A DNA stretch of 13,482 bases from an uncultured Clostridia bacterium (lineage in GTDB: Bacteria > Bacillota > Clostridia > Oscillospirales > Ruminococcaceae), in contig CANRLY010000034.1 in the NCBI GenBank assembly GCA_947631585.1, forward strand, positions 1 through 13,482. The letters are read 5' to 3'. A model generated the notes under the pieces. The model was not told where the DNA came from. It did not search any database and was given only the letters and a program-made list of their open reading frames with translations. Both the position numbers and the translations under genes were made by a program. This document shows positions 7,115 to 12,940 of this stretch, piece after piece (within the stretch, counting starts at the first letter, position 1; every line of letters starts with the position of its first letter).

Positions 7115-7151
7115 AAAAAGACCCCTTGCTGTAAAGCAGGGGGTCTTTTTT
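7115..7151. terminator. Strong bidirectional terminator after the lipoprotein gene
   Basis: A 15-bp uninterrupted stem (7115-7129 with 7136-7150, one G-U pair) closes a 6-nt loop. It is flanked by A-runs on the left and T-runs on the right, so it can terminate both the lipoprotein transcript and the convergent 2H-protein transcript, whose stop is at 7153-7155. Confidence 0.93.
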
Positions 7152-7152
7152 G

Positions 7153-7596
7153 TCAGCTGTTTTCAGCAGGAGCTGCCAGAACAGGTCCTTGCATATGGAT
7201 ATAACCGCCGAATGTGGCTTTCAAGACGGCAGGTTCTACCTCTTTAAAATCAAGACCGGCAGTGTCCACCGAACGTGAACTTTTGTCCACCGATATGGTT
7301 ATGTGCGGTACCTTTATCTGCCCGATCATCTGACTGATTTTCGGGTCACCGCACCGCAGCTCCACCTTTACGCCTTCGTTTTTGCCGTCATTCCCGTAAC
7401 CTGTGACAGTCACTTCCAGCTGCTTCCCGAAAAGACTTTCGTCAACCGTTTCCGGTCTGAAAATAAACGTCACATGAGGGTGCTTGATTATCCTGTCCAG
7501 CCGCTGACTGCATATCTTGTTCACTATCTCCATCAGCTGCCCTCTGTCAACAAAACACCCGATATACTTGTAAGTTCCGCCTTTGTCTGATCTCAT
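7153..7596 (-). CDS. 2H phosphoesterase-like protein (putative RNA/nucleotide phosphodiesterase)
   Basis: This 147-residue protein has two H-x-T motifs set in hydrophobic strands: PHVTFIF (His41, Thr43) and PHITISV (His98, Thr100), 57 residues apart. Paired H-x-T/S motifs are the hallmark of the 2H phosphoesterase superfamily, whose members (LigT/ThpR, CPDases, tRNA-ligase CPD domains) cleave or form 2',3'-cyclic or 2'-5' phosphodiester bonds. The segment after the first motif (FGKQLEVTVTGYGNDGKNEG) resembles the stand-alone CPD-like branch rather than classic ThpR, and the protein is somewhat shorter than ThpR. It is cytoplasmic. On the minus strand the start has AAGGAG 13 nt and a second AAGG about 7-9 nt upstream. 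The substrate is unknown. Confidence 0.72.
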   Translation of the reverse strand: MRSDKGGTYKYIGCFVDRGQLMEIVNKICSQRLDRIIKHPHVTFIFRPETVDESLFGKQLEVTVTGYGNDGKNEGVKVELRCGDPKISQMIGQIKVPHITISVDKSSRSVDTAGLDFKEVEPAVLKATFGGYIHMQGPVLAAPAENS

Positions 7597-7644
7597 TGCC
7601 TGACCTTGTCTCCTTCTTGTTTGAAACTAAACGTCTGTACTTAT

Positions 7645-7674
7645 ATTGTACCACATTTTTCCTGTTTTATTCAA
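7645..7674 (-). promoter_or_regulatory. Promoter of the 2H phosphoesterase-like gene
   Basis: On the minus strand TTGAAT (7669-7674), an 18-bp spacer and TACAAT (7645-7650), with TGTGG before the -10. The -35 overlaps the last codon and stop codon of the upstream gene, which ends at 7671. Starting near 7638 gives about 42 nt of leader. Confidence 0.78.
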
Positions 7675-9020
7675 CGATCAGCATTACCTTTTTTGCCACG
7701 ATCTTTTATTTTTTTACGCTTAACTGTAAAAAGGCTCAGTATCTGACCGATTATCAACGCCCCGAATATCAGCATTATCACCACATCGGCGATCTTTCCC
7801 ACAGGTATGAACCGACCAAACCCCAGATCACCTAGTACATCTTCCACAAAAGAGTAGCTGTCAGTCAGCGCAGAAGCAAACCCCAGCAGCGACAGTATGA
7901 ACACCGCCCGGTTAAGCTTTCCGTCACGCTCTTTCTGGTATTCTTCCGACTGCTCGTGCCTGATATCGCTCATTGAAAGCAGCGGCTCGTGAACGTCCTT
8001 GTACAAGGCGTCCAGCGAAAAAATATTGTACATTTTGTTGTACAGTTTCTGATACTGCGGAACTTCGGTAATGCAGGAAAAGATATAGTTCATCTCAAAA
8101 TTGTAAAGTTCCTGCCGGTACTCTTCCAGCATTGGAAGGTCGTTGCTCAGCCCGATGCCTACCTTCATCAGAAACCGATAAAGCACATATTTCTGGTGCA
8201 GCAGAAGCACATACATGAACATATACTGCGTCTTGAAATTGTGGTAAAACTTTCCGTCGATAAACTCACTGGTGGAGCTGTCGTTAGTCACATGACAGAC
8301 TGCCGCTTCCGGCGAAAATCCCCACACTATCTTGCTTGTGTTTACAAAAGTCTCGTTTTCTTCGGTGACGGGGTCGCAGGTGTAAATGAAGTCCTCATTG
8401 AAGCACCACCTGAGATAGTAAAGTTCCTTTCTGCGCAGTTCCTCGTCAAATTGGTCCTTTTCTATGTAACTTAGCACGTTAGCTCTTTCAGTACCTTTGT
8501 TTGCGTAGTAGAAGTAGGAAAAATCGCCGCTTTTGCTGTATCCGCTCAGCATACTTTTGGCGAACTCCAACATAGTGGTCTCTTCGGCGGAATTTTCAGA
8601 ATTTGCAGAAGTTATAATTTTGCTTCTTGAAACTTTCTTGATTGAATAAAGAGCCGACGAGAGATGTAAAGGGTCGTTTGTATCAAAGCTCAGTCTGAGG
8701 ACGATTATACATACGCAGGTCTTGAAGCAGAAAAGCTGGACGTCCTCTATGGAAAAACTGTAGCTGGGACTGGTTTTCGTCCTGAAAATACCCAGTTCTT
8801 TGGATATCTCATCTTGGCTGCCTTTTCTCTTGAAATGATAGCACTGACATTTTTCCGGGTCGGGGTTGTTGATATTGTCGGTGACATATTTTAACAGATA
8901 GGCTATCTTCTCCTGTGTCAGTTCCCACTCGTCGGAAGTCGAGATATAGTCGATAAGACCGTAAAGGTCGTCCTGTTTTTCAATAGAAAATGGTATAAAA
9001 ATAAATTCCGTGTTTCTCAT
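7671..9020 (-). CDS. Unknown protein with large cytoplasmic domain and two C-terminal membrane helices
   Basis: I do not recognise this 449-residue protein. About 365 residues form a soluble, aromatic-rich alpha/beta to helical part (for example QYMFMYVLLLHQKYVLYRFL, likely a long helix). Two membrane helices follow at about 372-388 (AVFILSLLGFASAL) and 410-433 (IADVVIMLIFGALIIGQILS), then a basic tail (VKRKKIKDRGKKG). A large N-terminal domain followed by two helices at the extreme C terminus is the topology of CorA-type ion channels. However, the GMN motif after the first helix is absent, so function cannot be assigned. The start at 9020 is chosen because GGAGGTG sits 6 nt upstream; extending upstream to the ATG at 9128 would run across the promoter and the previous gene's terminator. 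Confidence 0.8.
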   Translation of the reverse strand: MRNTEFIFIPFSIEKQDDLYGLIDYISTSDEWELTQEKIAYLLKYVTDNINNPDPEKCQCYHFKRKGSQDEISKELGIFRTKTSPSYSFSIEDVQLFCFKTCVCIIVLRLSFDTNDPLHLSSALYSIKKVSRSKIITSANSENSAEETTMLEFAKSMLSGYSKSGDFSYFYYANKGTERANVLSYIEKDQFDEELRRKELYYLRWCFNEDFIYTCDPVTEENETFVNTSKIVWGFSPEAAVCHVTNDSSTSEFIDGKFYHNFKTQYMFMYVLLLHQKYVLYRFLMKVGIGLSNDLPMLEEYRQELYNFEMNYIFSCITEVPQYQKLYNKMYNIFSLDALYKDVHEPLLSMSDIRHEQSEEYQKERDGKLNRAVFILSLLGFASALTDSYSFVEDVLGDLGFGRFIPVGKIADVVIMLIFGALIIGQILSLFTVKRKKIKDRGKKGNADR

Positions 9021-9057
9021 CGCTGCACCTCCATGTCGGGATCTGTCTCTATTTAAG

Positions 9058-9086
9058 AGGATAACACGATTTCCGCCGCTTGTCAA
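9058..9086 (-). promoter_or_regulatory. Promoter of the two-helix membrane protein gene
   Basis: On the minus strand a perfect TTGACA (9081-9086), 17 bp and TATCCT (9058-9063), with GTGT before the -10. It begins only a few bases after the upstream gene's terminator, so this gene is independent of the ABC gene. Confidence 0.78.
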
Positions 9087-9090
9087 CCAT

Positions 9091-9121
9091 AAAAACAGCC
9101 GCCTCTGCTGAGAAACGGCTG
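9091..9121 (-). terminator. Terminator of the ABC ATPase gene
   Basis: On the minus strand CAGCCG pairs with CGGCTG (9116-9121 with 9096-9101), with a possible inner CTC/GAG pairing, followed by a T-run (A-run 9091-9095 on the plus strand). It lies 8 nt after the stop codon of the ABC gene. Confidence 0.8.
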
Positions 9122-9129
9122 CTTGCAAG

Positions 9130-9795
9130 TCAGTTTATTATGTCTCCGTCCGAGATCTCGATGACCCTCTGGCACTGCTCGGCAACTTTCGGGTCGTGGG
9201 TAACAATTATCACCGTCCGACCTTGTGAATTAAGCTCTTTGAAAAGCTCCATTATTTCGGCGGAAGTCTTTGAATCCAAAGCTCCGGTAGGTTCGTCGGC
9301 GAGTATCATGCTTGGTTCGTTGACTATCGCCCTTGCAATGGCGACCCTCTGTTTCTGCCCGCCGGAGAGCTTGCTGCAAGTCTTTTTAGCAAGCTCCTCT
9401 ATCCCCACGACTTTTAGAGCTTCCAGAGCTTTTTCCTTTTTGTTTTTAACTTTTTTCTTTGAAAACGACAGCGGTATCATCACGTTTTCCAAAGCCGAAA
9501 AATCCTCCACCAGCGCAAAATCCTGCATGACCATTCCGATCTTCTCATTCCGTATTTTTGCGTACTGACGCTCAGAAAGATTTTTCACCAGCGTTCCGTC
9601 AATAGTGTATTCGCCGTCCTGGTAACTGTCAATGCAGGCGAGAATGTGCAGCAGGGTGGACTTTCCTGCGCCGGACCTTCCAACGATAGCCACCATTTCA
9701 CCGTCGTTTATCTTGACCGATACGCCGTGCAGAGCCTCAAATTCGTTGTTCTTTTTCGGGTTGTATACTTTTACAATATTATCCAGTACTATCAT
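9130..9795 (-). CDS. ABC transporter ATP-binding protein (MacB/LolD-like), no permease nearby
   Basis: This 221-residue cytoplasmic ATPase energises an ABC system. Every core motif is present: Walker A GRSGAGKST (residues 39-47), Q-loop Gln91 in VMQDF, signature LSGGQKQR (143-150), Walker B MILADEPTG (163-171) with catalytic Glu168, D-loop ALDS and H-loop His200 in VTHD. The sequence type (LADEPTGALDSKTS) is that of the MacB/LolD/FtsE group, which pair with FtsX-like permeases in lipoprotein release, peptide export or antimicrobial-peptide resistance. No FtsX/MacB permease lies next to it: the neighbouring gene has a different topology and its own promoter. It therefore probably works with a permease encoded elsewhere. 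AAGGAAGG lies about 5 nt before the ATG. Confidence 0.93.
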   Translation of the reverse strand: MIVLDNIVKVYNPKKNNEFEALHGVSVKINDGEMVAIVGRSGAGKSTLLHILACIDSYQDGEYTIDGTLVKNLSERQYAKIRNEKIGMVMQDFALVEDFSALENVMIPLSFSKKKVKNKKEKALEALKVVGIEELAKKTCSKLSGGQKQRVAIARAIVNEPSMILADEPTGALDSKTSAEIMELFKELNSQGRTVIIVTHDPKVAEQCQRVIEISDGDIIN

Positions 9796-9869
9796 TTCGA
9801 CCTTCCTTTCATAGCTTGCCCCTGACCCTGGTGTCGGGAGCTGTATATAATTTTAATAGTCTTTTTTCC

Positions 9870-9898
9870 AGTTTATCACAATTTGCAGTTCAAGTCAA
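9870..9898 (-). promoter_or_regulatory. Likely promoter of the ABC ATPase gene
   Basis: On the minus strand TTGACT (9893-9898), 17 bp and TAAACT (9870-9875), with TGTGA before the -10. Starting near 9863 leaves a leader of about 68 nt. A second AT-rich TATAT sequence lies closer to the gene but has a poor -35. Confidence 0.6.
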
Positions 9899-9959
9899 GC
9901 ATACAAGAAATATTTTACAAACATTAGTAATTTAGCTTTTTCAGTCGGAATGTGCGCTG

Positions 9960-9985
9960 ACCGCAAACGTCTTGCATTTTGCGGT
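9960..9985. promoter_or_regulatory. Inverted repeat upstream of the ATP-grasp operon promoter (possible operator)
   Basis: ACCGCAAA (9960-9967) is repeated exactly as its reverse complement TTTGCGGT (9978-9985) around a 10-bp spacer. The arms extend to TGACCGCAAA and TTTGCGG-TG-TCA if two inserted bases are allowed. It ends 27 bp upstream of the -35 box, a position suited to an activator. No T-run follows, so it is not a terminator. Confidence 0.45.
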
Positions 9986-10012
9986 GTCATAAAACAAAAT
10001 CTCAAAAACCAC

Positions 10013-10041
10013 TTGACAGACCCGGCGAACGGTGCTATAAT
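10013..10041 (+). promoter_or_regulatory. Full-consensus promoter of the ATP-grasp operon
   Basis: Perfect TTGACA (10013-10018), a 17-bp spacer and perfect TATAAT (10036-10041), with TGC before the -10. This is the strongest promoter in the window. Transcription should start near 10048, about 15 nt before a terminator hairpin. Confidence 0.93.
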
Positions 10042-10061
10042 AGCCTCATAGAGCAGAAAGC

Positions 10062-10098
10062 AACGGCGCTTACCCTTAATGGGGCAAGTGCCGTTTTT
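10062..10098 (+). terminator. Promoter-proximal terminator/attenuator in the leader of the ATP-grasp operon
   Basis: AACGGCGCTT (10062-10071) pairs over all ten bases (one G-U) with AAGTGCCGTT (10086-10095). An inner CCC/GGG adds pairs, and the stem runs into TTTTT at 10094-10098 followed by GTTTT. An outer AAGCAA (10058-10063) can pair with TTGCTT (10102-10107), partly competing with the base of the hairpin. Lying between the promoter and the first gene, it should end most transcripts unless antitermination occurs. I do not recognise a known riboswitch: there is too little RNA before the hairpin for a typical aptamer. Confidence 0.82.
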
Positions 10099-10138
10099 GT
10101 TTTGCTTGAATACTTCTCAGAGATCGGAGTGAAGAAAA

Positions 10139-11476
10139 ATGGTACAGTTTCAGGAAAGACAGTTTATGCAGGCTGTGGGCAATGCAGGCGAGATAAACGA
10201 GCTTCTGCGGCGTTACGGCGTGAAGTTCGGCATTTATAAAAACGGCGTATTCCATGAACAGTTTTTCCCCTTTGACCCGATTCCACGAGTCATTTCGGCA
10301 GTGGATTTTGCCAGTATCGAAAAGGGACTGGTGCAGCGTGTCAACGCTCTGAACGAGTTCCTCTTTGATATCTACCACGAAAAACACATCGTCCACGACG
10401 GCGTTATCCCGGAAGATTTCATCTACATTTCAAAAGGCTATCTTGCGGAATGTGAGGGAATTACGCCAAAAAACAAGATCTATAGCCATATTTCCGGCAT
10501 AGACCTTGTTCAGGCAAAAGACGGCGAATGGTATATTTTGGAGGACAACCTGCGTATACCCTCCGGTGCGTCCTATCCGCTTATCGCCAGGGAACTTACA
10601 AGGATCGCCGCACCTCAGGCGTTCAAGGAGAACAAGATAGTTGACAACCGAGGCTATGCGGAGCTTCTCAAAGAAACGATGGAATACGCAAACTGCGGCG
10701 GTATCAGGGCGATACTGACTCCGGGACGTTACAATGCGGCGTATTTTGAACATTCCTACCTTGCAGAACTGACAGGCTCTGTGCTGGTGCAGAACGACGA
10801 GCTTTTCGTTGAGGACAACATTTTGTATCACCGCACTTATTCAGGCGGAAAAACAAGGATAGGCGTGCTTTACCGCCGTATCTCCGATGAATACTTAGAC
10901 CCTTTGACTTTCCTGCCGGAGTCGCTCATAGGTATCCCGAACCTTATGGAGGCTTACCGCAGCGGCAATGTGGGCATTGTGAACGCTCCCGGCAACGGCG
11001 TTGCAGACGACAAGGGAATTTACTATTTTGTGCCTAAGATGATAAAGTATTATCTCGGCGAAGAGCCTATACTTAAAAACGCCCCGACATATCTGCCATT
11101 CTATGAGGAGGACAGACAGTATGTAATGGATAAGCTGGAAAAGCTGGTCATTAAAGACGTTTCTGAAGCCGGCGGCTACGGCGTTGTGTTCGGCAGCGAC
11201 CTGACAAAGGATAAGCTGGAGGGATTCCGCAAGACCATCGCCGCAGAACCACGCCGCTTCATAGCTCAGGAAGTGATAGATTTTCTCGATCTTCCGATAG
11301 TTGACAACGGAGAAACAGTCATGAGAAAAGCCGACCTGAGAGCGTTCGTGCTTTCAGGCGAAAAGACAAAAGTGTGGGCTTCAGGGCTGACACGTTTTTC
11401 ACGCAACCCTGATTCATTCGTGGTGAACTCATCACAAGGAGGAGGTTTTAAAGACACATGGGTACTATCTCGTTAG
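10139..11476 (+). CDS. Circularly permuted type 2 ATP-grasp protein (DUF404/DUF407 family)
   Basis: The 445-residue protein is a predicted ATP-dependent amide/peptide-bond ligase of the circularly permuted ATP-grasp class (PF14403, COG2308). Family blocks occur in order: FPFDPIPR (43-50), QRVNALNEFLFDIY (66-79), EDNLRIPSGASYP (135-147), GVLYRRISDEYLDPL (242-256), a NAPGNGVADDK motif (282-292), and the nucleotide-binding glycine-rich VIKDVSEAGGYGVVFG (337-352). The enzyme should activate a carboxylate as acyl phosphate and join it to an amine; the substrates are unknown. The ATG at 10139 follows CGGAGTG by about 9 nt. The stop lies 19 bp inside the next gene, so the two are coupled. It is the first gene of a four-gene operon and lies behind a leader terminator. 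In related clusters it co-occurs with alpha-E and transglutaminase-like proteins, as here. Confidence 0.93.
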   Translation: MVQFQERQFMQAVGNAGEINELLRRYGVKFGIYKNGVFHEQFFPFDPIPRVISAVDFASIEKGLVQRVNALNEFLFDIYHEKHIVHDGVIPEDFIYISKGYLAECEGITPKNKIYSHISGIDLVQAKDGEWYILEDNLRIPSGASYPLIARELTRIAAPQAFKENKIVDNRGYAELLKETMEYANCGGIRAILTPGRYNAAYFEHSYLAELTGSVLVQNDELFVEDNILYHRTYSGGKTRIGVLYRRISDEYLDPLTFLPESLIGIPNLMEAYRSGNVGIVNAPGNGVADDKGIYYFVPKMIKYYLGEEPILKNAPTYLPFYEEDRQYVMDKLEKLVIKDVSEAGGYGVVFGSDLTKDKLEGFRKTIAAEPRRFIAQEVIDFLDLPIVDNGETVMRKADLRAFVLSGEKTKVWASGLTRFSRNPDSFVVNSSQGGGFKDTWVLSR

Positions 11477-12159
11477 AACACAGCGACCGCCTTTATTGGC
11501 TGGGACGCTATACGGAAAGATTTTTTACAACGCTTAAAGCGCTTGGAAACCTTTATGACAGTATGCTTGAAGAAAAGCACGGCTATCAGGATTACCTGGA
11601 CTGCTTCGGGCTTGCGGATACCTATTCTGACAGCAGGGAATTTATCCGCAGTTTTCTGTTTGATATGCAAAATCCCAATTCCGCCGCATACAGTCTTGAA
11701 CGGGCGTATGACAACGGCATCGTCCTGCGTGAGGAGATCTCCACTTCTTCGCTGTCTTTCCTGCAAATGGCGAAAGATACCCTTTCAAAAGCCCGGCAGA
11801 GCGATAATATCCGTATGTCGCTGCTGCCGCTGGAAGATACCCTTTACAGCTTCTGGGGCTGTATAAACGAACATATTTTTGACGATGAGATAAGAAACAT
11901 CATTTACATCGGCAAAACGGTGGAACGCCTCGATCTGTACATACGGCTGAAATATCCCTTTGCCCAGGTGGAAAAGGAATTTATCCGCCTTTGCAAAAAT
12001 CTCAACCGTGTGCCAAAGGGAACTCCTTACCGCTACAGCACAAAATACCTGTCCACACTGGTGGAGATACTGGGAACTGAAAGCAATTATCAGAATGAAA
12101 GTCTACAGGCGACCGCAGCTCTTGCGCACCTGTTTGAACCGGCGGAGGTGAGCTTATGA
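11458..12159 (+). CDS. Alpha-E domain protein (COG2307), short form
   Basis: The N-terminal ISLEHSDRLYWLGRYTERF matches the conserved opening of alpha-E proteins (typically SLYWMGRYxER). The rest is predicted to be almost entirely helical. It contains a second charged motif, IGKTVERLDLYIRLKYP, that resembles the first and may mark an internal duplication. At 233 residues it is clearly shorter than the roughly 300 common for the family, yet the frame is intact and the ends look natural. Alpha-E proteins are nearly always encoded with circularly permuted ATP-grasp and transglutaminase-like proteins and are thought to assist that chemistry; no enzymatic role is established. The start overlaps the ATP-grasp gene by 19 bp. 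An AGGAGGAGG site lies about 12 nt upstream, longer than usual, so translation is probably coupled. Confidence 0.88.
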   Translation: MGTISLEHSDRLYWLGRYTERFFTTLKALGNLYDSMLEEKHGYQDYLDCFGLADTYSDSREFIRSFLFDMQNPNSAAYSLERAYDNGIVLREEISTSSLSFLQMAKDTLSKARQSDNIRMSLLPLEDTLYSFWGCINEHIFDDEIRNIIYIGKTVERLDLYIRLKYPFAQVEKEFIRLCKNLNRVPKGTPYRYSTKYLSTLVEILGTESNYQNESLQATAALAHLFEPAEVSL

Positions 12160-12926
12160 AGCGTGTCGATCTCTATTTTTCCACAAAGCTGACTTTTGAT
12201 GATTATGTGCATAACCACAGTTTTGCTCTGAGGGTGATACCTCCTGAAACTGAATGTCAGAATCTTCTTTCCTGTTCGCTTAATATCCAACCGTATGTCA
12301 GGACCGATCAGACTATCGACGCTTTCGGCAACAATGTTACGGCAGGATACCTTAGCGGCGAACACCGTTTTCTGGATTTTGAAATAAAAGGAACGGCTGA
12401 AGTGGATCAGACCAAATTCCGCACCGACTATATGCCGTGCTATCTCTATCAGTCTCAGTATACTAAACCCGGAGTCAGCCTGAACGCTTTTTATTCAGAA
12501 GTAAAAGGCAAATGCGCCGGCAGTCCCTCTGAACGGGCGGAAGCTCTCTGCAATGCGCTTTCTGACGTGATGTGCTATGAAAAAGGCGCAACTGATATAA
12601 CTACCACGGCGGAGCAGGCATTTGTTCTGAAAAAAGGCGTTTGTCAGGACTTTTCACATATCCTGATCTCACTGCTGCGCATGGACGGTATCGCTGCAAG
12701 ATATATTGCAGGACTTGCATTCTGCGACGGCGAAACACATTCGTGGGTGGAATTTTGGACGGGCGACCACTGGGAGGGCATAGACCCTGCAAACAACTGT
12801 CCTGTGAACAACGACTATATCGTCATTTCGCAGGGACGTGATTTTCGGGACTGTGCCATCGACAGAGGAGTGATGTTCGGAAAATACACCAGACAATTGC
12901 AGCTTGTCCGCAGCATACTGACTTGA
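12156..12926 (+). CDS. Transglutaminase-like cysteine protease-fold protein
   Basis: This 256-residue protein has an N-terminal beta-rich region (the transglutaminase N-terminal-type domain) followed by a transglutaminase core. The catalytic triad is in place: Cys163 in KKGVCQDFSH, His195 in GETHSWVEFW and Asp210 in GIDPANN. The C-terminal GRDFRDCAIDRGVMFG resembles the GRDYxDVxPxxG motif of bacterial members (COG1305). Such proteins cleave or transfer amide bonds. In this operon the likely partner activity is hydrolysis or rearrangement of an amide made by the ATP-grasp enzyme, or action on a peptide tag; this is inferred from neighbourhood. No signal peptide is seen, so it should act in the cytoplasm. 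The start overlaps the previous stop as ATGA, with GGCGGAGGTG about 5 nt upstream. Confidence 0.92.
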   Translation: MKRVDLYFSTKLTFDDYVHNHSFALRVIPPETECQNLLSCSLNIQPYVRTDQTIDAFGNNVTAGYLSGEHRFLDFEIKGTAEVDQTKFRTDYMPCYLYQSQYTKPGVSLNAFYSEVKGKCAGSPSERAEALCNALSDVMCYEKGATDITTTAEQAFVLKKGVCQDFSHILISLLRMDGIAARYIAGLAFCDGETHSWVEFWTGDHWEGIDPANNCPVNNDYIVISQGRDFRDCAIDRGVMFGKYTRQLQLVRSILT

Positions 12927-12940
12927 AAGGAACGATGACA

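Larger units (their letters stand above)
9796..10138. other. Divergent intergenic region between the ABC ATPase and the ATP-grasp operon
   Basis: This 343-bp stretch has no convincing gene. It contains the ABC promoter reading left, an AT-rich centre, an inverted repeat at 9960-9985, and the promoter and leader terminator of the rightward operon. Short reading frames crossing it lack ribosome sites. Confidence 0.7.

Noticed and set aside
9021..9128. N-terminal extension of the two-helix protein to an ATG at 9128
   Set aside because: The extension would cover the TTGACA promoter and the upstream terminator, while a strong GGAGGTG site supports the start at 9020.
10062..10095. ANTAR-protein RNA target in the leader
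   Set aside because: ANTAR sites need two hairpins with six-base loops having A at position 1 and G at position 4. Only one hairpin is seen, and its loop (TTAATG) does not fit, so I keep this as a hypothesis only.
10079..10132. Possible 17-residue leader peptide (start ATG at 10079) before the ATP-grasp gene
   Set aside because: No ribosome site precedes it, it starts in the hairpin loop, and its codons show no run of one amino acid as expected for a translational attenuator.
9979..10239. 86-residue plus-strand frame across the operon promoter and leader
   Set aside because: It spans the promoter, terminator and start of the ATP-grasp gene in another frame, and has no ribosome site.
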